Notes: generated by a model from the sequence alone, not told the origin. Shown: positions 9,621-17,947, counted from the stretch's first letter. The stretch: 64,000 bases of DNA from Phycisphaerae bacterium (GCA_012744475.1 JAAYBV010000006.1:1-64000), one strand, 5' to 3'. A program made the numbers and translations.

Positions 9621-10646
9621 TCAGTGGTCCTTGAGCTTCCGCATCCACTGCGGCCAGTCCTCGGGTTTGACGCCTCCGGCCCTGGTCCAGGGCCCGGCGG
9701 TGTCGAAATCGTCGTACCACTTGAGCGTCCAAAGTTCCTTGAGTCCCACGGGACGGACGGACCAGTCGAGAAACAGGGCGTTGGTGGTTCCGTTGTGTCG
9801 ATTGATGACGAGGTTTCCCGACGTGGCGTTCGGCTCGACGGGCGGCGGCGGCGGTATCTTGCCATCGCCGATGCTGCCTGTGGGCTTGCCCGCGTCGAGC
9901 AGGAACGGGATGGCATGGCGCCCACGGAGCGAGGTGATATCCCGGCCCCAGCGTATCTCCGTGGGGCGCATAATAGGCGGACCGGTGACCATGTGGAAAT
10001 TCAAGCCGTAGCTGCCTCGAAAAGAAGGGGTCGGCAGGATGATCTCCCATGCGGCGAACGTCCCGCCGCCATTGACCTCCAGGGTGTTCGTGCCGCTCGA
10101 TATGGCGGTATAAGCCCGATCCCCGGTGGTCCTGGTGGCGGCCGGGCAGCAGGCGATTCGTTCGGTCTCTACGCCGTGGTAGCGCCCGTGGGTGTTGGGG
10201 TCCTTCTGATAGTCGATCCGCAGTCCTCTCAGCAGCGACAAGCCTGGGAGAATCCCCGTGTCGACGGGCAGCCAGCCGTCATGATCCTCCAGATACAGTG
10301 CCATCGTCGTTCCCCATTGCCTCAGATGGGTGCGGCACACCACCGCCCGAGCCTGTTTCCTTGCCCGTGACAACGCCGGAAACAGCAACGCCATCAGCAG
10401 CACGATGATGGAGATGACCACCAGCAGTTCGATCAGTGTGAATGCGTGGCTACGCCCCCGTTTGTCATCCCGAGCGCGGCGCCTCTGTTTCTTGTGACCT
10501 TGAGCGAAGCGCAGCGAAGTCGAAAGGTCTGGCCATAGCTGAGACGCGCGCTCCGTTCGCAGCCAGATCCCTCGACTGCGCTCGGGATGACAATGTCGTG
10601 ATCGAGCGCGATTCATAGTCGAAGTGTTGATCGGACCACCAACCAT
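9621..10646 (-). CDS. Pseudopilin with long pre-sequence, H-X9-DW type
   Basis: The frame starts at an ATG at 10646 with AGGAG 8 bases upstream and runs 341 residues. The prepilin helix ([21 protein letters not shown]) begins only near residue 68, far later than the usual 5-20. Residues about 19-62 are encoded by a 130-bp inverted-repeat element (10463-10592) and read CHPERSRGI...LRFAQG, a peptide that appears where this kind of element is translated. Near the C-terminus there is H-NGTTNALFL-DW, then SVR, LKELWTLKW, AGGVKPEDWPQWM. This tail is shared with the proteins at 10693 and 27536. PPPPP near residue 265 marks a flexible loop. It may be a substrate-binding minor pseudopilin; its function is unknown. 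Confidence 0.82.
   Translation of the reverse strand: MVGGPINTSTMNRARSRHCHPERSRGIWLRTERASQLWPDLSTSLRFAQGHKKQRRRARDDKRGRSHAFTLIELLVVISIIVLLMALLFPALSRARKQARAVVCRTHLRQWGTTMALYLEDHDGWLPVDTGILPGLSLLRGLRIDYQKDPNTHGRYHGVETERIACCPAATRTTGDRAYTAISSGTNTLEVNGGGTFAAWEIILPTPSFRGSYGLNFHMVTGPPIMRPTEIRWGRDITSLRGRHAIPFLLDAGKPTGSIGDGKIPPPPPVEPNATSGNLVINRHNGTTNALFLDWSVRPVGLKELWTLKWYDDFDTAGPWTRAGGVKPEDWPQWMRKLKDH
10463..10592. repeat. 130-bp dispersed-type inverted-repeat element inside a pseudopilin pre-sequence
   Basis: Perfect 15-bp inverted ends: 10463-10477 (TGTCATCCCGAGCGC) and 10578-10592 (GCGCTCGGGATGACA). The interior carries the sub-sequences TGAGCGAAGCGCAGCG and TCGAAAGG. Elements whose translation contains HPERS...RFAQ are a familiar contaminant of predicted proteins in many bacteria, so this is probably one copy of a widespread mobile-type repeat. 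Here it keeps the reading frame open. Confidence 0.8.
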
Positions 10647-10692
10647 TCTGTCTGCTCCTGCGAGACACGAGCGAGGAGGGACGAGCGACGCT

Positions 10693-11679
10693 CTAATAGT
10701 CCTTGCAGCTTCTCATCCACTTCGGCCAGTCGTCAGGCTGGACGCCGCCGGCTCTGGTATAGGGGCCCGCGCGGTCGAAATCGTACGCCCAATTCAGGAC
10801 CCAAAGCTCCTTGAGCTCAACCTTGCGAACGGACCAGTCGAGGAACATCCCGTTGACGGCCAGGCCATGCCGGTCTATGCAGTATCTGTTCAGGCCGGCG
10901 CCGCCGTGACGTCCGTCGCCCATGGGGGGAGACATGGAAATGAAGGGGTCGGACATGGGCGTGGTCGAATCCAGCATGACGGGGATACTCGCGAGGCCTC
11001 GCATCGACAGGACGTTGAAAAAGACCTTCCCCAACCGCATTCGGGGCTGCTCCATGGCGGTGAACCCGTGGAAGAGACTGCCGTTGTACCCGTAGCTGCC
11101 CGCGAACGGCGGGCCCGGGACAAGGACCTGCCAGGCGTCGGTCGACGATCCGGCTTCGCCTTCTATTCGCCAGGTTCCCTCGGTCCCACTTTGCGAGATC
11201 CGGAACGTGCCGTTGCGAAACGGCTTGGTGGCCGCCGGGCACAACGCGATTCTCCTCGTGGTGAAGCCGTGAAACGCCGTGTGGTCGGCATTGGGGTCTT
11301 CGTCGCCGATGAATGTGCCGCGTAGCATCCAGATGCCATTGTTGCGATTTCCGCTCGAAGGGAAGTGCCCGTTGTGTTCTTCGGTGTAGGCGGACAGCGT
11401 CATCGCCCACTGGCGCAGGTTGGACTGGCAGACCACGGTGCGCGCCTGCCGGCGCGCCCGTTGCAACGCCGGGATCAGGATCGCCATCAGCAGTGCGATC
11501 ACCGCAATGACCACCAGCAGCTCGATCAGGGTGAAAGCATGGGAATTGATTATGGATGATTGATTATTGACGATTGGGCGAGGCGGATCGGTGGGGACGC
11601 ACAATATGGGCGCACGAAGAGTGCCCGTCCGGTTCGCCGGCGTTCGTTTGGGCTGGCATCTTTCGCTTTCGGTCTCCAT
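10693..11679 (-). CDS. Pseudopilin with long pre-sequence, H-X9-DW type
   Basis: The ATG at 11679 has GGGAGG 7 bases upstream and gives 328 residues. The prepilin helix ([22 protein letters not shown]) starts near residue 49 after a Pro/Arg-rich and then Asn/Ser-rich pre-sequence (PIVNNQSSIINSH). The C-terminal part has [27 protein letters not shown] and GGVQPDDWPKWM, as in the genes at 9621 and 27536. The processed protein would be inserted in the inner membrane and assembled into a pseudopilus. It is the first gene of a three-pseudopilin minus-strand run. The region upstream holds repeats, and I see no clear minus-strand promoter. Confidence 0.84.
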   Translation of the reverse strand: METESERCQPKRTPANRTGTLRAPILCVPTDPPRPIVNNQSSIINSHAFTLIELLVVIAVIALLMAILIPALQRARRQARTVVCQSNLRQWAMTLSAYTEEHNGHFPSSGNRNNGIWMLRGTFIGDEDPNADHTAFHGFTTRRIALCPAATKPFRNGTFRISQSGTEGTWRIEGEAGSSTDAWQVLVPGPPFAGSYGYNGSLFHGFTAMEQPRMRLGKVFFNVLSMRGLASIPVMLDSTTPMSDPFISMSPPMGDGRHGGAGLNRYCIDRHGLAVNGMFLDWSVRKVELKELWVLNWAYDFDRAGPYTRAGGVQPDDWPKWMRSCKDY

Positions 11680-11823
11680 GCCATGCCTCCCGCTGAGGGC
11701 ATTCTACCATAGAAGTCCAGCGAGTGCGACCGATGTTACGGCAGTTTCTGCGGAAAAAGGTGAAAGCGAAGTCGTTCGTCTACCTATGCCCTTGCGGGCA
11801 CACTGCCGAAGCACGAATATCTC

Positions 11824-11850
11824 GTAGGGGCGAATGATTATTCGCCCGTA
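11824..11850. repeat. Palindromic repeat, copy A
   Basis: GTAGGGGCGAAT, spacer GATT, ATTCGCCCGTA. The arms pair as a hairpin of about 9 bp. Intergenic copy. Confidence 0.8.
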
Positions 11851-11950
11851 TTGGTCAGAATCTCGAAACAAGCCCGAATGACCCAAAACCCAAGCTCGAA
11901 AGACGGATGACATCGCGTGCAACTCGGCCCTGCCTGTGCCAACCGGGACG

Positions 11951-12008
11951 GATTTGGAGCATTTGGACTTCGTGCTTCGGACTTGTTTCGAGTTTCGTGC
12001 TTCGGATT
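11951..12008. repeat. Degenerate short tandem repeat
   Basis: Repeated units resembling TTCGTGCTTCGGA and TTTCGAGTTTCG follow one another. No coding logic is visible. Confidence 0.5.
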
Positions 12009-12110
12009 TCGGGTTTGCCTCCGGCGGCCATGAATCGATGCCCGCCAGAGAGGGGCTGATCGAGTCTGATCGCAAGAACGGTCACGCGCCCAATCGGCGG
12101 CGGCAACGCC

Positions 12111-12139
12111 TTGTCACGGTTGGTTTTAGTCGCTATGAT
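12111..12139 (+). promoter_or_regulatory. Strong sigma70-like promoter of the flippase-like gene
   Basis: TTGTCA (12111-12116), 17-base spacer, TATGAT (12134-12139). The predicted start near 12146 leaves a 24-base leader with GGGAGG before a TTG codon at 12170. This decides the start of the downstream gene. Confidence 0.65.
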
Positions 12140-12169
12140 TTGGTGGAACGCGCTTTTGGGAGGCAGAAA

Positions 12170-13216
12170 TTGCCAGAGGCACAGGACGCCAGGAAAACCC
12201 GACATCTGTCGCTGGTCGCACGCATCGTGGTTGCGACGGTCGCGATCGTATGGGTTTTTCGCGGCCAGGACTGGGAGAAACTGCGAGAGGTCTTCAGCCG
12301 GTTGAGCTGGGGATACTTCGCGCTGAGCCTGGCCGCCTACATTATCGGACAGATCGTGGTGGCGTTCCGCTGGTGGCTGCTGCTGCGGGCGCAGTCGATC
12401 CATATTGGGCCGGTTGCAGCGGTCCGACTGTACTTTGTCGGGCTTTTCTACAACAACGTGATGCCCAGCTCGGTGGGGGGCGACCTGCTGAAGGCGTACT
12501 ACGTGACCAAGCATACGCATCGGAGGCTCGAAGGGGTTCTGAGCGTATTCATCGACCGGCTGGTGGGCTTGGCCGGCATGATGCTGATGGCGGTGGCGGC
12601 CTACCTGCTGTTCCTGCGAGGCCGGCCCCTGGAGGCGGAAGCAGGGCCGGCCGAAGCGGTCGAGCAGGGCGTCGCATCGTCGCACGGGGCGATTCCGTGG
12701 ATCCTGGCGATTGGAGCGGTTCTGCTGGCGGCGCTGCTGATCCATCCGGGCAGCCGGAGGCGGCTCCAGCGGGCCGGCGGGCGGCTCTGGGGCCGCAGCG
12801 CCGAGATGCTCGGCAGGGTCTGGGCCGCCCTGGTGGTCTACTGCCGCAAGCCCTGGACGATGGCCGCGGCGATGCTGCTGACGCTGCTGGGCCAGAGCAT
12901 CGTGATCGCGGCGTTCTGGCCGCTGGGCCGTAACCTCGGTCTCGAAGCCGGACCCAAGTACTACTTCGTAATCTTCCCTGTCACCTGGGTGATTGGGGCC
13001 ATTCCCGTCAGCATCGCCGGGCTGGGCGTGCTGGAGGCGGGCATCGTGACCCTGTTTACGTCGCTGACCGCCGCGACGCGGGAAAGCGCCCTGGCGCTGG
13101 CGTTCTGTCAGAGGTCCGTCTGGGTGCTGGCGTCGCTGCCCGGCGGGATGGTCCATTTGCTCGGCGGCCACCTGCCCAGCCAGTTTTTAGTTGACGGCCA
13201 AAATGGCGCAAATTAG
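12170..13216 (+). CDS. Lysylphosphatidylglycerol synthetase-type/flippase-like membrane protein (UPF0104)
   Basis: I place the start at a TTG at 12170, 6 bases after GGGAGG and 24 bases after a predicted transcription start. The open frame reaches back to 11936, but that part is encoded by repeat DNA. The resulting 348-residue protein has seven to eight hydrophobic segments (for example VARIVVATVAIVWVF, YFALSLAAYIIGQIVVAF, AIPWILAIGAVLLAALLI). It also has the family-typical region FRWWLLLRAQ...RLYFVGLFYNNVMPSSVGGDLLKAYYV and a C-terminal GAIPVSIAGLGVLEAG. It belongs to the integral-membrane family related to the MprF flippase domain and AglD. Lipid-linked substrate translocation is the likely role; the substrate is unknown. 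Confidence 0.82.
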   Translation: MPEAQDARKTRHLSLVARIVVATVAIVWVFRGQDWEKLREVFSRLSWGYFALSLAAYIIGQIVVAFRWWLLLRAQSIHIGPVAAVRLYFVGLFYNNVMPSSVGGDLLKAYYVTKHTHRRLEGVLSVFIDRLVGLAGMMLMAVAAYLLFLRGRPLEAEAGPAEAVEQGVASSHGAIPWILAIGAVLLAALLIHPGSRRRLQRAGGRLWGRSAEMLGRVWAALVVYCRKPWTMAAAMLLTLLGQSIVIAAFWPLGRNLGLEAGPKYYFVIFPVTWVIGAIPVSIAGLGVLEAGIVTLFTSLTAATRESALALAFCQRSVWVLASLPGGMVHLLGGHLPSQFLVDGQNGAN

Positions 13217-13305
13217 GCTATACGCGTTGGATAGATGCGGCTTTCCGGTCGCCCGACGTCTGGGATGGGGCCTTCCTGACGGCGGCGAAGGGCTGTTGTA
13301 ACGGA

Positions 13306-14028
13306 ATGGGCATAACCAAACGATTCAAGAGCTACTTCCTCCGCGGGTTGGCGGTCCTGTTGCCGACGCTGCTGACGATTTGGATCCTCGTATGGGGTTA
13401 CGGCATCATCAAGGACAATGTCAGCATCCACATCAATCGTGGTCTGGTCTGGCTGATCCTTCAGTTTCAGGGCGAACACGGGCTCACCCGCGAGGACCTG
13501 ACGAGGATCTTCGTCGACGGGATGGCCGGCTCGGCGGTCGGCTTCATCATCGCGCTGCTGGTGGTCTTCGTCGTCGGGGCGCTGCTGGCCAGCGTGGTGG
13601 GCCGGGCGCTGTGGCGGCTCGTCGAGGTGTTCATCATGAACACGCCCGTCCTGCGTCGGGTGTACCCCTATGTCAAGCAGGTGACCGATTTTGTATTGAC
13701 GCAGGAAGAAAAGCAGAAGATGTTCTCTCGCGTGGTGGCGGTGGAATACCCGCGCAAGGGCCTCTGGTCGATCGGGTTTGTGACGGGTTCGGGCCTGGCG
13801 CGGATCACGCAGAGCGTGCAGAAGGAGTTTCTGACGGTGCTGGTCCCGAATTCGCCGACCCCGGTGACCGGCTACGTGATTGTGGTGCCGAAGGAGCAGA
13901 CGATCGCGCTGGACATGACGATCGAGGAGGCGTTCCGGTTCTGTATCAGCGCCGGCGTTATCGCCCCGGACCGTCAGGAGGCGGTGGCGTTGCCGCGCGC
14001 GTACACGGAGCGGCCGCAGGAACCGTAA
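13306..14028 (+). CDS. DUF502 family membrane protein
   Basis: This 240-residue protein starts KRFKSYFLRGLAVLLPTLLTIWILVWGYG and has a second hydrophobic pair near residues 77-105 (SAVGFIIALLVVFVVGALLASVVG). These are followed by the conserved segment MNTPVLRRVYPYVKQVTDF and the cytosolic domain VAVEYPRKGLWSIGFVTGSG...VLVPNSPTPVTGYVIVVPKEQ. This pattern identifies the DUF502 family, small inner-membrane proteins of unknown function. The ribosome-binding site is weak (AACGGA). The gene follows the flippase-like gene after 90 bases and precedes hpf by 34 bases, so it probably belongs to the same transcription unit. Confidence 0.88.
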   Translation: MGITKRFKSYFLRGLAVLLPTLLTIWILVWGYGIIKDNVSIHINRGLVWLILQFQGEHGLTREDLTRIFVDGMAGSAVGFIIALLVVFVVGALLASVVGRALWRLVEVFIMNTPVLRRVYPYVKQVTDFVLTQEEKQKMFSRVVAVEYPRKGLWSIGFVTGSGLARITQSVQKEFLTVLVPNSPTPVTGYVIVVPKEQTIALDMTIEEAFRFCISAGVIAPDRQEAVALPRAYTERPQEP

Positions 14029-14062
14029 GAATGGGGATCATGGCTGATTAAGGAGACGAGCA

Positions 14063-14389
14063 TTGGTTTTCAAAATCACGGGCAAGCACATTACGATCAC
14101 TGACGCCATCCGGGCGTACGCGGAGGAGAAGACGAGCCGCCTGCCGAGATTCTACAACACGATCAGTCAGGCGGAGGTTCTCGTCGACGGCGACGCGACC
14201 GCGGGCAAGGTCAGCGTCGAAATCATTGCCAGGGGCGAGCACAGCAACGTGTTCGTCGCCACGGAGGTGGCCGAGGACGCCCTGAAGGGCATCGACGCGG
14301 CGGTTCGCAAGCTGGAGGAGCAGTTGCGACGCAAGAAGACCAAGGAACGGAACAACAAGCACACGGGAGGCGGGTTCGAGCCGGCGTAG
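14063..14389 (+). CDS. hpf: Ribosome hibernation promoting factor, short form
   Basis: The start is a TTG at 14063, 7 bases after AAGGAG; no ATG fits. The 108-residue product begins VFKITGKHITITDAIRAYAEEKTSRLPRF and has the beta-alpha-beta-beta-beta-alpha pattern of the HPF/RaiA fold. It lacks the long C-terminal dimerisation domain, so it is the short form. Such proteins bind the decoding centre of the 30S subunit and inactivate ribosomes in stationary phase. The C-terminal tail is basic (LRRKKTKERNNKHTGG). It sits directly before ptsN-like, HPr and EI genes, an arrangement like the rpoN-hpf-ptsN region of proteobacteria, although rpoN is absent here. Confidence 0.93.
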   Translation: MVFKITGKHITITDAIRAYAEEKTSRLPRFYNTISQAEVLVDGDATAGKVSVEIIARGEHSNVFVATEVAEDALKGIDAAVRKLEEQLRRKKTKERNNKHTGGGFEPA

Positions 14390-14471
14390 ACGGCGGCCCG
14401 GAACGGGACCTGTCGGGCCCCCGAAGGGCGACAGACAGTTGACGGCTGGACAATAGGACTGGACGCGAAGA

Positions 14472-14945
14472 ATGAAGTTTCAAGATTTTGTGTGTTTCGA
14501 GGCCACGATACCGGTGTTGGTGGCCCACGACCGCAACGGGGCCATCACCGAACTGGTTTCGTCACTGGTCAAGGCGGGCAAGCTGCCGGTGGAATCGGCC
14601 GCCGAGGTGGCCAAGGCGGTGATCAAGAGAGAAAACGAGGCGAGCACCGGGATGGGCAAGGGCGTGGCGATTCCGCACGTCAAGCACCCGGCGGTTCGCG
14701 ACGTTGTCGCGGTGATCGGACAGACGGACACGGGGATCGACTTCTCGTCGCTGGACGAGCAGCCGGTCTATTCGGTGATTCTGCTGATCAGCCCGCCGGA
14801 CAATGCCGACCGACACCTCCAGGCGATGGAGAATATCTTCCGGCATCTGCAAAAGGAGAAGTTCCGCAAGTTCCTGCGCCAGAGCCGTACGCCGGAGGCC
14901 TTTGAAGATCTCTTGAGAGAGGCCGACGAGAACCCATCGTGGTGA
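14472..14945 (+). CDS. ptsN: PTS EIIA, fructose/nitrogen-regulatory (PtsN) type
   Basis: The protein has 157 residues, the usual length for a single EIIA-Fru/Ntr domain. The phosphorylated histidine is His69 in GVAIPHVKHPAV. The conserved flanks ENEASTGMGKG and PVYSVILLISPPDNADRHLQAM are present. It accepts phosphate from HPr. Because no EIIB or EIIC gene is in the window, a regulatory rather than transport role is inferred, as for PtsN of the nitrogen PTS. It lies between hpf and the HPr gene in the same direction. Confidence 0.9.
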   Translation: MKFQDFVCFEATIPVLVAHDRNGAITELVSSLVKAGKLPVESAAEVAKAVIKRENEASTGMGKGVAIPHVKHPAVRDVVAVIGQTDTGIDFSSLDEQPVYSVILLISPPDNADRHLQAMENIFRHLQKEKFRKFLRQSRTPEAFEDLLREADENPSW

Positions 14946-14987
14946 CCCGACTCGGAAGGCGGGCGGGATAGGGCCAGGAGGATCGCC

Positions 14988-15308
14988 ATGTGGGCAGGAG
15001 AAGCAACGTTGGACAATCCAGTTTGTCAGATCACCGTACAGATCAAGAGCAAGAACGGTCTTCACATGCGCCCGGCCATGCAGTTTGTCGATCTGGCCAA
15101 TCAATACAACTGCGAGATCGCCATCGGCAACGGATCAGAGCTCGGCGACGCCAAGAGCATCATGCACGTGATCGGCCTGGCCGCCGGGCCTGGCACGACG
15201 CTGGAGATTCACGCGCAGGGACCCGGAGCCGAAGAGGCCGTCGGCGCCCTGCGTACCTTCATCGAACGCGAGACGTTCGACCCGGAACCGCCCAAGGACG
15301 CCAAGTAA
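14988..15308 (+). CDS. ptsH: Phosphocarrier protein HPr
   Basis: The 106-residue product has the HPr active-site motif KNGLHMRPA, with the phosphorylated His26 numbering from this ATG, and the regulatory-serine region DAKSIMHVIGLAA. Both key residues are intact. The ATG at 14988 follows AGGAGG; a TTG at 15009 would give a length closer to the classical 85-90 residues. A short acidic tail (PEPPKDAK) extends the domain. It passes phosphate from EI (next gene) to EIIA (previous gene). No HPr kinase is in the window. Confidence 0.93.
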   Translation: MWAGEATLDNPVCQITVQIKSKNGLHMRPAMQFVDLANQYNCEIAIGNGSELGDAKSIMHVIGLAAGPGTTLEIHAQGPGAEEAVGALRTFIERETFDPEPPKDAK

Positions 15309-15328
15309 TCCGCCGCACAGACTCTGGC

Positions 15329-17068
15329 ATGGAGATAAAGAAGGGAATTGCTGTTTCGCCGGGGGTATCGATCGGCAAGTGCCTGATCATCGATTCGGAG
15401 GACTACCGAATCCCCCGGCGGCAAATCGAGCCGTCCCAGCGGATGGTGGAGATCCAGCGCGCGCGGAATGCGTTCGGCGACGCGATCGACGAATTGAGCG
15501 GGTTGGAGCAGGCCCAGACGCAGACCGGCGGCGGGCGGATCAAGGACATCTTTGCGGTGCACCTGCGTCTGCTGCGCGACCGGAGCCTGCGGCGCCAGGT
15601 CACAGACCTGATCCACGGCGAATCGGTCACGGCTGAGTACGCGGTCGCCTCGGTGCTGCGCCGGTTCGCCGCGCGGTTCGCCGAAGCCAAGGACACCTAC
15701 ATCAGCGAGCGGGCCGCGGACATCTACGACATCGAGCGTCGCCTGCTGCGTCACCTGCTCGGCGACAAGCGGGAGGACCTTGGCCGGCTGCGCGAAGAGG
15801 TGATCGTCGTGGCGCGGGAGCTGAGCCCGACCCAGACGGCCGGGTTCAACAAGGCGTTCGTCAAGGGCATCGCGTCGGATGCCGGCGGGCGCACCAGCCA
15901 CGCGGCCATCGTGGCGCGTTCGCTGGGCATCCCGGCGGTCGTGGCCCTGGAGGACCTGACGGAGATCGTCCGCGGCGGCGACGCCGTCATCGTCGACGGC
16001 AACCGCGGACTGGTCATCGTCGATCCCGACGCGGAAACGGTCGAGCAGTACGAGGCGTATTCGCGGGAGTTCATTGCCCTCGAACACAAGCTCGACGCGA
16101 TCCGCGAGAAGCCCGCCGAGACCCGCGACGGCGCGCGCATCACCCTGCTGGGCAACATCGAATTTCCTGACGAGGCCGAGATCGTGCTCGCCAAGGGCGG
16201 CGAGGGCATCGGCCTGTACCGCACCGAGTTCCTCTATCTGAACCGGCCCACCGAGCCGTCGGAGGAGGAACACTACAGCGCCTACGCCCAGACCGTGCAC
16301 ATTTGCCACGACCGCCCCGTGGTGATTCGCACGGTGGACCTCGGCGCCGACAAGTACACGCAGCGAAAGCGGTTCGCGCCGGAGCCCAATCCGTTTCTGG
16401 GACTGCGTTCCATCCGGTTCTGCCTCCAGAATCTGGCGATGTTCAAGACGCAGCTCCGCGCGATCCTCCGTGCCTCGGTCCTGGGGCCCGTCAAGGTCAT
16501 GTTCCCGCTGATCTCGGGCATCCAGGAGCTGATGCAGGCCAAGATGATCCTGCACGACGTGATGGAAGACCTGGACGAGGAGGGCATCGCGTACAACCGG
16601 GACATGGAGGTGGGGATCATGGTCGAGACGCCGTCGGCGGCGTTGACGGCCTCGACGCTGGCGCGGGACTGCGATTTCTTCAGCATCGGGACCAACGACC
16701 TGACGCAGTACACGCTGGCGGTGGACCGGGGCAATGAACTGGTCTCGACGCTGTACTCGCCGGCGGACCCGGCGGTCCTGCGGCTGGTGCGCACCGTGAT
16801 CCAGGACGCGTACAAGGCGCAGATCGACCTGTGTGTCTGTGGAGAAATGGCCTCGGAGCCCGAGTACATCATGGTCCTGCTGGGCCTCGGCGTGCGCACG
16901 CTGTCGCTGTCGGCGCCGCTGATCCCGGAGGTCAAGCAGATCATCCGGTGCGTGACATTGGAGGACTGCAACCTCCTGACGCGGAAGGTGCTGGGCATGA
17001 ACTCCGAGCGGCAGATCTCGAACTACCTGCGCAACGCGGCGCGCAAGGTGCTGCCGGAGGCGTTCTGA
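15329..17068 (+). CDS. ptsI: PTS enzyme I, PEP-protein phosphotransferase
   Basis: The chosen ATG at 15329 (MEIKKGIAVSPGVSIGK) gives 579 residues, the usual length for enzyme I. Order: N-terminal HPr-binding and phosphohistidine domain with His191 in GGRTSHAAIVARS, then the C-terminal PEP-binding barrel with GEGIGLYRTEFLYLNR, RTVDLGADK, GIMVETPSAAL and FFSIGTNDLTQY, and the cysteine motif CVCGEMASEPEY. All catalytic landmarks are present. It uses PEP to phosphorylate HPr. It follows the HPr gene by 20 bases, with no strong ribosome-binding site of its own, so translational coupling is likely. Confidence 0.95.
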   Translation: MEIKKGIAVSPGVSIGKCLIIDSEDYRIPRRQIEPSQRMVEIQRARNAFGDAIDELSGLEQAQTQTGGGRIKDIFAVHLRLLRDRSLRRQVTDLIHGESVTAEYAVASVLRRFAARFAEAKDTYISERAADIYDIERRLLRHLLGDKREDLGRLREEVIVVARELSPTQTAGFNKAFVKGIASDAGGRTSHAAIVARSLGIPAVVALEDLTEIVRGGDAVIVDGNRGLVIVDPDAETVEQYEAYSREFIALEHKLDAIREKPAETRDGARITLLGNIEFPDEAEIVLAKGGEGIGLYRTEFLYLNRPTEPSEEEHYSAYAQTVHICHDRPVVIRTVDLGADKYTQRKRFAPEPNPFLGLRSIRFCLQNLAMFKTQLRAILRASVLGPVKVMFPLISGIQELMQAKMILHDVMEDLDEEGIAYNRDMEVGIMVETPSAALTASTLARDCDFFSIGTNDLTQYTLAVDRGNELVSTLYSPADPAVLRLVRTVIQDAYKAQIDLCVCGEMASEPEYIMVLLGLGVRTLSLSAPLIPEVKQIIRCVTLEDCNLLTRKVLGMNSERQISNYLRNAARKVLPEAF

Positions 17069-17132
17069 CGCGGCGACGGATCGCTCGGCACACGGACAAG
17101 ACAAAGAACGAAACACATCCATTCGAGCAGAG

Positions 17133-17888
17133 ATGGGCATAGAGGCGACAAAGGACAACTCACGCGGCCGTCCGGACCAGGCGTGTGCCGGCCGAGCGAC
17201 CGACGCCACGGCGGCGGTTCGTTTCGGGATCGATGGTTTGCTGAGGTTCCTTTCGCATGCCGAGACGCTACGCGTGTTCGAGCGAGCCTGCGTGCGTGCC
17301 GGCGTGCCCGTCAAGTATTCCCAGGGATTCAATCCGCATCCGAAGCTGTCCCTGCCGTTGCCGCGACCGGTGGGGGTCGCCTCGGACGACGAGCTGCTGG
17401 TCCTGCGGCTGTTCGACGCGCGGGGCATCCCGGCCGAAGACGGCCAGGGGCGCGTGCGGCAGGCGTGGGAGGACCGGATGAAGGCGGCGCTGAGCGAGGC
17501 GCTTCCGGAGGGTCTGGTCGTCCACTCGGTTGCCTTGATGAAATCGAACGTGTCGTTCCGGCCGGAGTCGGCCCGGTATGTCTTCGACCTCGACCGTGCG
17601 GACGGTCGGGCGGACATTGAGGCCTTGCGAGAACGAATCGGTGACATCCTGGCCCGCGAGAGCGTGGTGGTAGAGCGGGTCGTGCCGGAGCGGCGGGCCG
17701 GACGCCGCGTGGACATCCGGCCGTTTTTGAAAGCGATCGAGTTGCGCCAGACGCGGGCGATCGTCGAATGCGGCGTCAGCGACGCCGGGTCCGTTCGCGT
17801 TGATGAACTGATGCCTCTGTTGAAGCTGGCGCCCCAGGACCTGAGCGGTCCGGTGCGCCGCACCGACATCGCATGGACTATCACTTGA
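17133..17888 (+). CDS. DUF2344 / radical-SAM-associated protein
   Basis: The 251-residue protein has the DUF2344 (TIGR03936) signature AVRFGIDGLLRFLSHAETLRVFERACVRAGVPVKYSQGFNPHPKLSLPLPRPVGV. In most genomes this domain is fused to, or encoded next to, a B12-binding radical SAM protein. No such partner is visible in this window. It does keep its other common neighbour, the RNase E/G gene, 59 bases downstream. Its biochemical role is not established; association with RNA or ribosome maintenance is inferred from context. Confidence 0.85.
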   Translation: MGIEATKDNSRGRPDQACAGRATDATAAVRFGIDGLLRFLSHAETLRVFERACVRAGVPVKYSQGFNPHPKLSLPLPRPVGVASDDELLVLRLFDARGIPAEDGQGRVRQAWEDRMKAALSEALPEGLVVHSVALMKSNVSFRPESARYVFDLDRADGRADIEALRERIGDILARESVVVERVVPERRAGRRVDIRPFLKAIELRQTRAIVECGVSDAGSVRVDELMPLLKLAPQDLSGPVRRTDIAWTIT

Positions 17889-17947
17889 CTTTCGAATCCG
17901 CCGGTCGCTCGGCCGGCGAATTGCGATAAATGACGAGGACGTAAAGT

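Larger units (their letters stand above)
11680..12169. other. 490-bp repeat-rich intergenic region
   Basis: No gene is supported. It holds a TGCCC-TTGC-GGGCA hairpin near 11787-11800, one palindromic GTAGGGGCGAAT repeat (11824-11850), a degenerate tandem of TTCGTGCTTCGGA-like units (about 11951-12008), and the flippase promoter (12111-12139). The tandem encodes CFEFRASDFGF-like peptides in one frame, typical of non-coding repeat DNA. Confidence 0.6.

Noticed and set aside
11936-12169. N-terminal extension of the flippase-like protein from an ATG at 11936
   Set aside because: It translates tandem-repeat DNA and lies upstream of a strong promoter. A TTG with a good ribosome-binding site at 12170 fits the family start.
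13227-13255. Promoter-like TTGGATAGATGCGGCTTTCC before the DUF502 gene, resembling the promoter at 58038
   Set aside because: No acceptable -10 box follows at 16-18 bases.
15209-17884. An 891-codon minus-strand open frame opposite ptsI and the DUF2344 gene
   Set aside because: The opposite strand encodes well-conserved enzymes; the antisense product shows only His/Arg/Asp-rich shadow composition.
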